From Bradyrhizobiaceae bacterium (lineage in GTDB: Bacteria; Pseudomonadota; Alphaproteobacteria; Rhizobiales; Xanthobacteraceae), in the NCBI GenBank assembly GCA_020544565.1, contig CP078014.1:564574-628573 (forward strand): a stretch of 64,000 bases of DNA. Direction: 5' to 3'. Shown one piece after another: positions 8,977 to 18,083 of the stretch. Every line of letters starts with the position of its first letter. The first letter of the stretch is position 1. The notes under the pieces were generated by a model that did no database searches, was not told where the DNA came from, and saw nothing but the letters and a program-made list of their open reading frames with translations. A program made the translations under genes and the position numbers.

Positions 8977-9444
8977 ATGAAATCGCTCCTCGCAATTCTT
9001 ATGCTAACCACCGCGCTCACGCTTCCGAGCCTCGCCGAGGCCAGGCCGGTGACGTTGACAACCAAGCTGAACAATTACGGCGGCGATGGCGCCTATCTCG
9101 CACTCTATGTCACCGATGCGCAGGGCAAATATGCCGGGACCCTGTGGATGGCGGGAGCCAAGTCGAAATATTATGACCATCTGTCGGGCTGGTATCGCGC
9201 GAGTGGCGGCAAGCTAGCCGAAATCAACGGCATCACCGGCGCCAGCGTCGGCGCCGGCCGCACACTCGAAATCACCCTCGACCTTGCCGACGCACTGTTC
9301 GACGCTGGTTACTCGTTGCGTATCGATGCCGCCGTTGAAGACATGCGCGATAGCCCGAACGAGGTTGTCGTCCCGTTGACCAAGGGAACCAAGCCTTCGG
9401 TCCGCGGGCGGCGCTATGTCGCCAGCTTCGCCTACAGCATGTAG
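8977..9444 (+). CDS. DUF2271 secreted protein, predicted flavinylated
   Basis: A 155-residue exported protein. Residues 1-22 are a signal peptide (AEA cleavage region) and the remainder is a DUF2271 beta-sandwich. The segment NGITGAS (84-90) matches the covalent FMN-attachment consensus used by ApbE (S/T-G-A-T/S), which would place FMN on S90. An ApbE gene two places downstream supports this. It is followed after 12 bases by the PepSY-flavodoxin reductase, so the genes form one operon. Family knowledge links DUF2271, PepSY and ApbE with extracytoplasmic flavin electron transfer, often to iron. Flavinylation here is an inference. Confidence 0.78.
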   Translation: MKSLLAILMLTTALTLPSLAEARPVTLTTKLNNYGGDGAYLALYVTDAQGKYAGTLWMAGAKSKYYDHLSGWYRASGGKLAEINGITGASVGAGRTLEITLDLADALFDAGYSLRIDAAVEDMRDSPNEVVVPLTKGTKPSVRGRRYVASFAYSM

Positions 9445-9456
9445 ATCGAGGCCACG

Positions 9457-11667
9457 ATGATCCGCGCATCTCACCGCTGGGCGGGCCTTCTTGCCGCCTG
9501 TCTGCTGCTGGCGCTCAGCTTGAGCGGTGCGGCTCTCTCAATATTCCCCGCGCTTGAGAACCTGTCCTCGCCACAGGCGGCGGCGACGCTGTCGACGGCG
9601 GAACTGGCCGGGCGCATTCAGGCGATCTATCCAGACGTGGAGCAGATCCGGCGCGCGCCATCGGGCCGGATCACCGCCTATTGGTTCGGCGGCGCCGGGC
9701 CGCAGGCGGCGGTTGTCAACCCGGCGACGGGACAAGGTATCGCCTCCGTTGATCAGAGCCGATTCCAACGCTGGCTGACCAACCTGCACCGCTCGCTGTT
9801 TCTCGGCGACGGCGGCCGCATGGCGACTGCGGCCGGAGCCGCCGCCATGCTGGTGCTTGCCCTGTCGGGCGCCGCGCTCGTCGCGCGCCGGGCCGGCGGC
9901 TGGCGGCGATGGCTTGCGCCGATGCGCGGCACGGGCAGCGGACGGGCGCATGCGGAGATCGCGCGGGTAGCTGTCGCCGGCCTGCTGCTGTCTTCGGCAA
10001 CGGCGCTATGGATGACCACCTCGACCTTCGATCTCCTCCCCGACGAAGCAGTGACGCCTGCCCCCCAGGCAGAGGCGAGCGGCCGGACCGGCATGGCCGT
10101 CGCGGCGATAGATGTGCTGGTGCGCACCCCGGTTTCCGAACTGCGCAGCCTGACGTTCCCTAGTCCTGGCGACGCAACGGATGTCTTCACCTTCAAGACC
10201 GATCGCGGCGCCGGCCATCTCGATCAAGGCACTGGCGCGCTGCTCGCCTGGAGCGATCTGACCGGGTGGCAGCGCGTCTCGGAAACCATCTACATGCTGC
10301 ACACTGGCCAGGGGGCCGCCACGCTCGGGCTCGTTCTCGGGATCATGGCGCTTGGCGTGCCGGCGATGGTGGGAACCGGCGTTATCCTCTGGCTTGCCGC
10401 CCGGTGCGGCCGTCCACGCCTTCGTGACAATGTTCCTGCAAGGCGCGCCGACACGATTCTGCTCGTCGGCACTGAAGGTGGCAGCACATGGGGCTTCGCC
10501 GCGACGCTGCATGCCGCGCTGTCAGAGGCGGCGGGCCAAAGCGTCCATGTCGCGCCGATGTCATCCTTCAATCCGGCGCTCTACCGGCGGGCGCGGCGCA
10601 TTCTGATACTGGCGGCAACCTATGGCGAAGGTGGCGCGCCTGCCTCGGCCGGGGGATTTCTCGATCGCCTGAAGTCTTTGCCCGCTGCGCCAGGGACCCC
10701 GTTGGCGGTTCTCGGCTTTGGCGACCGCAGCTTTCCGGCCTACTGCGCATTCGCGCAGGCGGTCGCCGAGGCGGCGGAAGCCGCGGGATGGAAGATGCTG
10801 GTCCCCTTCGACACAGTGGATCGCCAATCGACGCAAGACTTCACCCGGTGGGGCCGAGCGCTCGGCGCGGCGCTCGGCATCGAACTGGAACTCGCCCATC
10901 AGGCGCGTGCTCCAGCCGCCTTGCCACTGACGCTTCTCTCACGCCACGACTACGGCGCCGAGGTGCAAAGCCCGACCGTCATCCTGCGTTTTGAGCTGCC
11001 AAAGGTCGGGCTGATCCAGCGGGTGATCGGTCACGGTTTTGGCCGCTTTGCGGCCGGCGATCTCCTCGGCGTTCTACCCGAGGGTTCGGTCGTCCCCCGC
11101 TTCTATTCATTGGCCTCGGCGCATCGCGATGGCTTTGTCGAGATCGTCGTCAAAAAGCATCCGGCCGGCTTGTGTTCCGGCCAACTCTTCGAGTTGCAGC
11201 CCGGCGCCACCATGAATGCCTTTTTGAAGCGCAATCCCGGCTTCCATCCAGACCGCAGCCGCGCGCCGCTGATCCTGATCGGCGCCGGCACGGGAATAGG
11301 TCCGCTGGCGGGTTTCGTGCGCGCCAATGCGCGCTATCGGCCGATCCATCTGTTCTTCGGGATGCGCCATCCGGACAGCGACTTCCTCTATGCCGAGGAA
11401 TTGACGGAATGGCAGCGGGATGGCCGCTTGCGGCAGCTCGCGACGGCCTGCTCGCGGGGGCGAATGCCCCGCTACGTACAGGACACGCTGCGCGAGGAGC
11501 CGGCCGAGATCATACGCCTTGTTCAAGCGGGCGCGCGCGTGATGGTGTGCGGTGGGCGCGATATGGCCGCCGGGGTTTCCGCGGCACTCACCGACATGCT
11601 GGCGACCGCGGGACTGACCCCGGCTCTGCTCAAGGCGGAGGGACGCTATGTCGAAGATGTCTACTGA
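9457..11667 (+). CDS. PepSY membrane domain fused to flavodoxin and NADPH-FAD reductase
   Basis: A 736-residue fusion. Residues 1-330 form a PepSY-associated membrane module with four helices (about 7-30, 122-143, 165-185 and 293-318) and a periplasmic PepSY loop. Residues about 335-480 are an FMN flavodoxin (GTEGGSTWGF, ATYGEG). Residues about 490-736 are a CysJ-like FAD/NADPH reductase, with FAD motif RFYSLAS, nucleotide motif GAGTGIGPLAGF and C-terminal YVEDVY like that of CysJ. It should pass electrons from cytosolic NADPH through FAD and FMN to the membrane and out to a periplasmic acceptor. Its stop overlaps the apbE start by 20 bases. Confidence 0.87.
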   Translation: MIRASHRWAGLLAACLLLALSLSGAALSIFPALENLSSPQAAATLSTAELAGRIQAIYPDVEQIRRAPSGRITAYWFGGAGPQAAVVNPATGQGIASVDQSRFQRWLTNLHRSLFLGDGGRMATAAGAAAMLVLALSGAALVARRAGGWRRWLAPMRGTGSGRAHAEIARVAVAGLLLSSATALWMTTSTFDLLPDEAVTPAPQAEASGRTGMAVAAIDVLVRTPVSELRSLTFPSPGDATDVFTFKTDRGAGHLDQGTGALLAWSDLTGWQRVSETIYMLHTGQGAATLGLVLGIMALGVPAMVGTGVILWLAARCGRPRLRDNVPARRADTILLVGTEGGSTWGFAATLHAALSEAAGQSVHVAPMSSFNPALYRRARRILILAATYGEGGAPASAGGFLDRLKSLPAAPGTPLAVLGFGDRSFPAYCAFAQAVAEAAEAAGWKMLVPFDTVDRQSTQDFTRWGRALGAALGIELELAHQARAPAALPLTLLSRHDYGAEVQSPTVILRFELPKVGLIQRVIGHGFGRFAAGDLLGVLPEGSVVPRFYSLASAHRDGFVEIVVKKHPAGLCSGQLFELQPGATMNAFLKRNPGFHPDRSRAPLILIGAGTGIGPLAGFVRANARYRPIHLFFGMRHPDSDFLYAEELTEWQRDGRLRQLATACSRGRMPRYVQDTLREEPAEIIRLVQAGARVMVCGGRDMAAGVSAALTDMLATAGLTPALLKAEGRYVEDVY

Positions 11668-12664
11668 ACCGAGGCGTCGCGCTCTGAACGGGCCGACGAT
11701 GGGCACGCGCTGGTCGGCGCTGTTCTACACCGCCACCAGGTTCGATCTGTCGCCGGTCCAGGATGCATTGCAGGCGGCGGTGGATGAGGTGGACGCGCAG
11801 ATGTCGGTCTGGAACCCGGACAGCAACCTGATGCGTTTGAACGCCTATCCGATAGGCGAATGGGTGGAGATACCGAAGCGGCTGATGGATGTCCTAAGTC
11901 TCGCGCTCGATATTGGTCGCGCCTCGGGCGGCGCATTCGATATTGCTGTAGGCGATGCGGTTGCGGCTTGGGGCTTTGGGCCGGAAGCCGCCGACCAATC
12001 CCTTATCCGGAAGGCGCTTCATACACCGCGTCGCGCGGCGCACGAGGCGCTGGAGCTCGACCTTGATGGGGTAAGGGCGCGCAAGCGAGCCCCCGTCGTT
12101 CTCGATCTCAACGGCATCGCTAAAGGTTATGGCGTCGACCGGTTGGCTGAGACGTTGCGTGCTTTCGGTATTTCTTCCGGATTGGTGGGTATCGATGGCG
12201 AGATGAGGGCGTTTGGCCTTCGTCCCGACGAGCAGCCATGGACCATCGCAATCGAGGCTCCCGACGACGATCGCCGTGCGCCCCATTCGATCCTTGCGTT
12301 GGAGAATGCGGCTGTTGCCACATCCGGCGACTATCGGCATTGGGCTCTCGTCGCGGGCCGTCGCCTTTCGCATACGATGGACCCACGCCGCGGTGCTCCT
12401 CTCAGCGAGTCGCCTGCCTCCGTGACAGTCATCGCACGAACCTGCGCCGAAGCCGATGCTTGGGCGACCGCGCTGATGGTCACCGGGGCGACGGCTGGAG
12501 CGCAGCTCGCGAAGCGGCACCGGATTGATGCATTGTTTCTTTTGCGCGGCGGTGACGAAATCAGGTCCGAAGCAGTTGGCCTCTTTTCCAGAAAATCCAG
12601 CGCTGGATCTTCGACAGTCGGGCGCACGAGATCGGAAGGTTCAGATGCGACAGCGTGCACGTGA
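11648..12664 (+). CDS. apbE: FAD:protein FMN transferase ApbE
   Basis: A 338-residue ApbE-family enzyme that attaches FMN covalently to Thr/Ser in periplasmic or membrane proteins. It shows the N-terminal GPTMGTRW motif, a GIDGEMRAFG FAD-binding segment, the HTMDPRRG motif and a C-terminal TALMVTGA segment. No clear signal peptide is seen, which is unusual for an enzyme acting outside the cytoplasm; a membrane-free or late-exported form is possible. It is the last gene of the DUF2271-reductase operon, and the DUF2271 protein is its obvious substrate. Confidence 0.9.
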   Translation: MSKMSTEPRRRALNGPTMGTRWSALFYTATRFDLSPVQDALQAAVDEVDAQMSVWNPDSNLMRLNAYPIGEWVEIPKRLMDVLSLALDIGRASGGAFDIAVGDAVAAWGFGPEAADQSLIRKALHTPRRAAHEALELDLDGVRARKRAPVVLDLNGIAKGYGVDRLAETLRAFGISSGLVGIDGEMRAFGLRPDEQPWTIAIEAPDDDRRAPHSILALENAAVATSGDYRHWALVAGRRLSHTMDPRRGAPLSESPASVTVIARTCAEADAWATALMVTGATAGAQLAKRHRIDALFLLRGGDEIRSEAVGLFSRKSSAGSSTVGRTRSEGSDATACT

Positions 12665-12674
12665 GCGTCTGACG

Positions 12675-13211
12675 ATGGGGATAGCAAAGCATTGTGGGGA
12701 GATCGAGCTTCGCCATTTGCGTTACTTCGTGGCCGCAGCCGAGCACGGCAGCTTTCGAAAAGCGGGCGCCGCCATCGGTATTCAGGAATCATCCATTAGC
12801 CGCCGCATCCGAGACCTCGAAAATCGGCTCGGTGCAGCGCTGTTTCATCGCCACAGCGGCGGTGTCTGCTTAACTTTCGCCGGCAAACGCTTCCTGCGCC
12901 GTGCCTATCTGATCGTCAGGGCGGTTGGTGCTGGCGCTGAAGACGTCGCTGCGATCGGCCGCTCTGAGCATGGCCGCGTCCGAATCGGCATCTACTCCTC
13001 CATAGCCTCCGGCTTCCTGGCCGAACTACTGCGCGCCTACGGCCAGCGTCACAACAAGGTCCATATCGATTTGATCGAGGGCAATCCCGCCGAGCATGAG
13101 GCCAGCGAGGTCAGCGCGGTCCAGATATACTCTTTAACGTCCGGCGTGATCTGGATCGCTTCGCGGGTCAGGATCGCGACGATCCAGTCGGCCGCCCAGG
13201 CACGCTCATAG
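12675..13211 (+). pseudogene. LysR-family regulator of the trb region, 3' end deleted
   Basis: The first 140 or so residues are a good LysR protein: HTH with ELRHLRYFVAAAEHGSF and the ESSISRRIRDLE recognition region, then the beginning of the ligand domain up to EGNPAEH (about 13,096). From there the frame runs antisense through trbE until a stop at 13,211, so about half of a normal 300-residue LysR is lost. LysR genes commonly border the trbI end of Trb operons in this family of elements, which fits a deletion that took everything between. Confidence 0.8.
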
Positions 13212-14767
13212 GTGTCGTGGATGCGGGCAAGCGGCTGAAGCGAGACGGAGAAGTCGTCGCCCTCGGTCAATCCGCCGCCGAGGTCATGCCAGTCACCGCC
13301 CATGGCGAGGGCCGCAGCGCGGATCGAACCGCCGAAGTCGAAGGCGAAGACCTGCGAACGATCGTAGCGCCGGAACTGGAGTGCCATCAGCGCGAGCAGC
13401 ACGGACTTGCCCGCGCCGGTCGGGCCGACGACCAGCGTATGGCCGACATCGCCGACGTGAAGGGATAACCGGAACGGGGTCGAGCCTTCGGTCTTGCCGT
13501 AAAGCAAGGGGGGGCTACCCAAATGCTCGTCTCGTTCCGGCCCCGCCCACACGGCACTCAGGGGGATCATGTGGGCGAGATTGAGCGTCGAGACCGGCGG
13601 CTGGCGGACATTGGCGTAGGCATGTCCGGGGAGCGAGCCGAGCCAGGCATCGACGGCATTGACTGTCTCGACCATGGCCGTGAAATCGCGGCCCTGGATA
13701 ACCTTCTCGACCAGACGCAGCTTCTCGTCGGCGAGACGCGGATCGGCGTCCCAAACCACGATCGTCGCGGTGACATAGGCCATGCCCGCGACGTCCTGCC
13801 CAAGCTCCTGCAAGGCCATGTCGGCGTCGGCCGCCTTGTTGGACGCATCGGTGTCCACCAGCGCCGAAGCTTCGTTGGTCAGAACTTCCTTGAGGATGGC
13901 GGCGATCGACTTGCGCTTGGCGAACCATTGTCGCCTGATCTTGGTCAGCAGCTTGGTCGCGTCGGTCTTGTCGAGCAGGATCGCGCGGGTCGACCAGCGA
14001 TACGGGAACGCGAGCCGGTTGAGATCGTCGAGCAGGCCGGGCGTCGTCGCGGTCGGAAAGCCGATGACGGTGAGGATGCGCAGATGCTGGTCGCCAAGGC
14101 GCGGCTCCAGGCCGCCGGTCAGCGGCTGGTCGGCCAGAAGCGCGTCGAGATAGATCGGCGTTTCGGGAACGCGGACGTGATGGCGTTTGGTCGAGACGCA
14201 GGAATGAAGGAAGGTCAGCGTCTCGCTGTCATCGAGCCAGCCGCATTCGGGCATGAAGCCGTCGAGCAGCGCGAGCACGCGATCGGTGCGGTCGATGAAG
14301 GCGCGCATCACTTCATGGGGATCGACGCCGGATTGCTCGCGGCCCTCATAAAGCCATGTCTCGGCCCTGGCGGCGTCCTCGGCCGGCGGCAGATAGAGGA
14401 TGGTCAGGAAATAATCCGACACGAAATGGATGCCGGCTTCCTCGAAGTCGGCCTTGCGTTCCTCTTCCACCAGGCCGGACGCCGGATCGGGAAACACGCT
14501 CGCCGGATAGGTGGCGGCTTCCTGGCGTTGCGCTTCGACGAAGATGCTCCAGCCGGAGCCGAGACGGCGGAAGGCGTTGTTGATGCGGCCGGCGACGGCG
14601 ACCAGCTCGGCCGCGACGGCGGAATCGAGATCGGGGCCGCGAAAGCGCGCCGTGCGCTGGAAGGAGCCGTCCTTGTTCACGACGACGCCGGGGCCGACCA
14701 GGGCGGCCCAGGGCAGGAAGTCGGCAAGGCGGGCTGAGGTGCGGCGATATTCGGAGAGGTTCATCAT
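13049..14767 (-). pseudogene. trbE: Conjugal transfer ATPase TrbE, C-terminus deleted
   Basis: A VirB4-like ATPase of the mating-pair apparatus. N-terminal TrbE sequence runs from MMNLSEYRR through Walker A GPTGAGKS (about residue 447) to YIWTALTSLAS, where homology ends at about 13,098. The remaining codons to 13,049 are antisense lysR. A normal TrbE is about 810-850 residues, so some 250 residues carrying Walker B and later motifs are missing. The start codon (tandem ATG at 14,767/14,764) lies 14 bases after trbD. The protein is almost certainly inactive, and trbJ, L, F, G and I, which should follow, are absent. Confidence 0.87.
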
Positions 14768-14781
14768 GGCGGGCGTCCCCC

Positions 14782-15060
14782 TCAGACCGCGAGAAAAGCC
14801 GGGACGCGCAGATGGCGTCGGCCGACCTCGACGAATTGGGGATCGCGCTTGGCGGCCCACACGGCAGCGACATGGCCGATGGCCCAGATAGCGATGCCGA
14901 CCAGCCACAGGCGCAGGCCGAGGCCCACGGCTCCGGCCAGCGTCCCGTTGAGGATCGCGATGGAGCGCGGCGCACCGCCGAGCAGGATGTGCTCGGTCAG
15001 CGCGCGGTGAACCGGGACGGTGAATCCCGGCACATCCAGTTGCTCGAAGGCGACGGCCAT
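14782..15060 (-). CDS. trbD: Conjugal transfer protein TrbD
   Basis: A 92-residue VirB3-like inner-membrane protein of the Trb type IV secretion system. It has the family's N-terminal VPGFTVPVHRALTE segment and two adjacent hydrophobic helices (about 30-48 and 50-68). It overlaps trbC by ATGA and is followed by trbE, the standard order. It appears intact, but without TrbE C-terminus and later genes it cannot build a pore. Confidence 0.9.
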   Translation of the reverse strand: MAVAFEQLDVPGFTVPVHRALTEHILLGGAPRSIAILNGTLAGAVGLGLRLWLVGIAIWAIGHVAAVWAAKRDPQFVEVGRRHLRVPAFLAV

Positions 15061-15392
15061 CAGACGAGCGCCCCGCCGCCGAACGAGAAGAACGACAGGA
15101 AGAACGAGCTGGCCGCAAACGCGATCGACAGGCCGAAGACGATCTGGATCAGCTTGCGGAAGCCGCCCGACGTGTCGCCGAAGGCGAGCGCCAGGCCCGT
15201 CGCGATGATGATGATGACCGCGACGATTTTCGCGACCGGCCCCTCGATCGACTGAAGGATTTTCTGGAGCGGCGCTTCCCATGGCATCGAGGAGCCGGAA
15301 GCGTGGGCGGCGGGCGCCAGGACGAGGTTGACATAGGCGACGGCGGCGACGGTCGCGACGGTGCGACGGACGCGCATGGGGATGCGGATCAT
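15060..15392 (-). CDS. trbC: Conjugal transfer pilin TrbC
   Basis: A 110-residue VirB2-like pilin precursor. It has a long basic N-terminus and signal peptide ending near AHA (about residue 31), then two hydrophobic helices (about 52-72 and 82-102) separated by a short polar loop. This is the classic TrbC layout for a cyclic or processed pilin. It is coupled by 4-base overlaps to trbB upstream and trbD downstream. Intact. Confidence 0.88.
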   Translation of the reverse strand: MIRIPMRVRRTVATVAAVAYVNLVLAPAAHASGSSMPWEAPLQKILQSIEGPVAKIVAVIIIIATGLALAFGDTSGGFRKLIQIVFGLSIAFAASSFFLSFFSFGGGALV

Positions 15393-16372
15393 GAATGATC
15401 TCCAGCGTTGGTGAGGGTTGCGGGGCTGATGCGGTAATCCCCGTCCGGGCCGAGCCCTTCGACACGGGCGAGTTCGGCGAGCCGGCGCGCGGAGCCGCGG
15501 CCGGAAAGGACGGCCACGAGGTCGATCGTCTCGGCGATCAGCGCGCGCGGGACGGTGACGACGGCCTCTTGTATGAGCTGTTCGAGGCGGCGCAGCGCGC
15601 CGATTCCGGTGCCGGCGTGGATCGTCCCGACGCCGCCGGGATGGCCGGTGCCCCAGGCTTTGAGAAGGTCCAGCGCCTCGGAGCCGCGCACCTCGCCGAT
15701 GGGGATGCGGTCGGGGCGCAGGCGCAGCGAGGACCGCACGAGATCGGAGAGCGTGGCGACGCCTTCCTTGGTCCGCATGGAAACGAGGTTGGGCGCGACG
15801 CACTGGAGTTCGCGCGTGTCCTCGATGATGACGACGCGATCGGCGCTCTTGGCGACTTCGGCCAGCAGCGCGTTGGTCAGCGTGGTCTTGCCGGTCGAGG
15901 TGCCGCCCGCGACGAGGATGTTGGCGCGCGCCGCGACGGCCGCGCGCAACGTCACGGCCTGGTCCGCCGACATGATCCCGGCGGCGACATAATCGTCGAG
16001 CGTGAACACGGCGACGGCGGGCTTGCGGATGGCGAAAGCGGGCGCGGCGACGACGGGCGGCAACAAGCCCTCGAACCGCTCCCCCGTCTCGGGCAGCTCG
16101 GCCGAGACGCGCGGGCTTCGGGCGTGAACCTCGGCGCCGACATGGTGGGCGACCAGACGCACGATGCGTTCGCCATCCGCGGCCGACAGCTTCTCACCTG
16201 TATCGGCCAGTCCTTCGGACAGGCGATCGATCCAGATGCGCCCGTCCGGATTCAGCATCACCTCGACGACGGCGGGGTCTTCCAGAAAGCGTGCAATGGC
16301 GGGACCGAGCGCCGTGCGCAGCATCCGCGCGCCGCGTTGGATCGCCTCCGGTTTCTGGTGTGAAGTGGTCAT
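15389..16372 (-). CDS. trbB: Conjugal transfer ATPase TrbB
   Basis: A 327-residue VirB11-family hexameric ATPase. It has an N-terminal domain (1-120), Walker [10 protein letters not shown] (155-163), a Walker B-like region around [10 protein letters not shown], the Asp/His box and the [11 protein letters not shown] motif. The length is normal. It is the first gene of the trbBCDE operon on this strand, with a hairpin terminator about 50 bases upstream marking the end of the preceding transcript. Confidence 0.93.
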   Translation of the reverse strand: MTTSHQKPEAIQRGARMLRTALGPAIARFLEDPAVVEVMLNPDGRIWIDRLSEGLADTGEKLSAADGERIVRLVAHHVGAEVHARSPRVSAELPETGERFEGLLPPVVAAPAFAIRKPAVAVFTLDDYVAAGIMSADQAVTLRAAVAARANILVAGGTSTGKTTLTNALLAEVAKSADRVVIIEDTRELQCVAPNLVSMRTKEGVATLSDLVRSSLRLRPDRIPIGEVRGSEALDLLKAWGTGHPGGVGTIHAGTGIGALRRLEQLIQEAVVTVPRALIAETIDLVAVLSGRGSARRLAELARVEGLGPDGDYRISPATLTNAGDHS

Positions 16373-16424
16373 GTCGGCCCCGTTTCCTCACGAGGCGCAA
16401 CAGACAGTCCCCGGAATGGGGTCG

Positions 16425-16447
16425 ATTAAAAGAGCCCGAAATCGGGC
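16425..16447 (-). terminator. Rho-independent terminator after copG/traG transcript
   Basis: On the minus strand a six-pair stem (gcccga/tcgggc, 16434-16447) is followed by tcttttaat. It lies between the CopG gene and trbB, so it would end the parB-traG-copG transcript. The short stem lowers confidence. Confidence 0.55.
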
Positions 16448-16560
16448 CGGTTCAACAAGTATCGGTCGTAGTAGTAGCGTGGCGTGCAAATACAGGAGGA
16501 CGGCGGTGGAGCCCCGATCTTGATGCCGTCGCCGGGCTCACCAGATGACGCGCGAGATCG

Positions 16561-16989
16561 TCACGGCTCCGACTCGGAGACGTCTTCTGGGATCTCCTGT
16601 CGCAGCTTCGGACCCTTGACGAGACGCCGGCCGAGCGCGGTGATGAAAGCCTCATACCGCTCGGCCGACTTGGCGCGTGCCGCCTGCGCGGCAGGCTCCG
16701 GCAAGGCCGGCGTGGTCGTGATCCAGAAGCGGATGAACACCGCGAGCGTTTCGACGGCGATGCCGATGTCCCGCTCCAGGCGGGCCATGCGACGGTCGAT
16801 CTGGTCGAGGCGCTTGGCGACGACGGCCTCGCGCCGCTCGGCATCGTCCGGTGAAAGGAACGATGCGATGGCGGCCTCTGCGATCATGGATTGCGATTGA
16901 TCCCGGCGCGCGGCGAAATCCGCCAGCGCCTGCGTCACGTCGGGGTCCAGGTAGACCGTGAACTTCGACTTTTTCCGATGGCTGGCCAT
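16561..16989 (-). CDS. CopG-family ribbon-helix-helix protein of the transfer region
   Basis: A 142-residue protein. The first 45 residues (FTVYLDPDVTQALADFA, then SQSMIAEAAIASFL) form a ribbon-helix-helix DNA-binding domain. The rest is a helical region (about 55-110) likely to oligomerise. It sits between traG and trbB, 5 bases after traG, which is its fixed place in Tn4371/Trb-type elements, where it is thought to control the transfer operon. Intact. Confidence 0.85.
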   Translation of the reverse strand: MASHRKKSKFTVYLDPDVTQALADFAARRDQSQSMIAEAAIASFLSPDDAERREAVVAKRLDQIDRRMARLERDIGIAVETLAVFIRFWITTTPALPEPAAQAARAKSAERYEAFITALGRRLVKGPKLRQEIPEDVSESEP

Positions 16990-16994
16990 GGCAC

Positions 16995-18083
16995 TTACAG
17001 GTCCATGCCGTCATTGGGGTCGAGCGCCACCTGGCGCGCGATGCCCTGAACCTGACGGATCATCCGCCGATTGCGCGCGGCGTCCTCATCGGTGTCGTCG
17101 GGAAGCTCGATCTCGAACTCGTTGGCGATGGGTTCTTTCTTTTCCACCGGCTCGGCGCGGCTGAGTTCGGGTTGCAGCCGGCGCTCGGAATCGGTGGTGT
17201 CTTCGTCGTCGGACAGGTCGGCAGGCTGCGCGTGCAGGGTCTCCGGCCGCGCCGGGGTCGGCAGGCTGCTCCAGTCGTCGGGGCGAGGCTTGTCGGGACG
17301 TTTCAGTTCGGGCGGCGACAGCAAGCGCTCGCGGAAACGGGCGTCCTCATAGTAGCGCGCCTTCTTCGCCCGGATCGGCGGTATGCCGGCGACCATGACG
17401 ATTTCGTCGCTCGGCGGAAGCTGCATGATCTCGCCGGGCGTGAGCAACTGGCGCGCGGTTTCAGAGCGGGAAACCATCAGATGGCCGAGCCAGGGCGACA
17501 GTCGATGCCCGGCATAGTTCTTCATCGCCTTCATTTCGGTCGCCGTGCCGAGCGCATCGGACACACGCTTGGCGGTGCGCTCGTCGTTCGTGGCGAAGCT
17601 GACCCTGACGTGGCAGTTGTCGAGAATGGAGTTGTTCGGGCCGTATGCCTTTTCGATCTGGTTGAGCGACTGCGCGATCAGGAAGGCTTTGAGGCCGTAG
17701 CCCGCCATGAAGGCCAGCGCGCTCTCGAAGAAGTCGAGCCGCCCCAGCGCCGGAAACTCGTCGAGCATCAGGAGCAGCCGGTGACGATCGCCCTTCGCCT
17801 GCAGGTCTTCGGTCAGGCGGCGGCCGATCTGATTGAGGATGAGACGGATCAGCGGCTTGGTGCGATTGATGTCGGATGGGGGCACGACCAGGTAGAGCGT
17901 GGTCGGGAGCTTTTCGCCCACCATGTCGGCGATCCGCCAGTCGCAGCGCCGCGTCACCTCGGCCACGACGGGATCGCGATAGAGGCCGAGAAACGACATG
18001 GCGGTGGAGAGCACGCCGGAGCGTTCATTGTCGGATTTGTTGAGCAGCTCGCGCGCGGCGCTGGCGATGACGGGGTGCGGCCC
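16995..18083 (-). pseudogene. traG: Coupling protein TraG (VirD4-like), N-terminal half deleted
   Basis: Only the C-terminal part of the type IV coupling protein remains. Homology starts at about 18,083 (PHPVIASAARELLNKS) and includes LLMLDEFPALGRL (Walker B region), AYGPNNSILDNCHVRV and the C-terminal tail. The first in-frame ATG is at 18,014, giving 339 residues against about 650 in a full TraG. The N-terminal membrane helices and Walker A are lost. Upstream, the sequence is fused out of frame to parB, evidence for a deletion that also removed the relaxase region normally between them. Confidence 0.87.
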
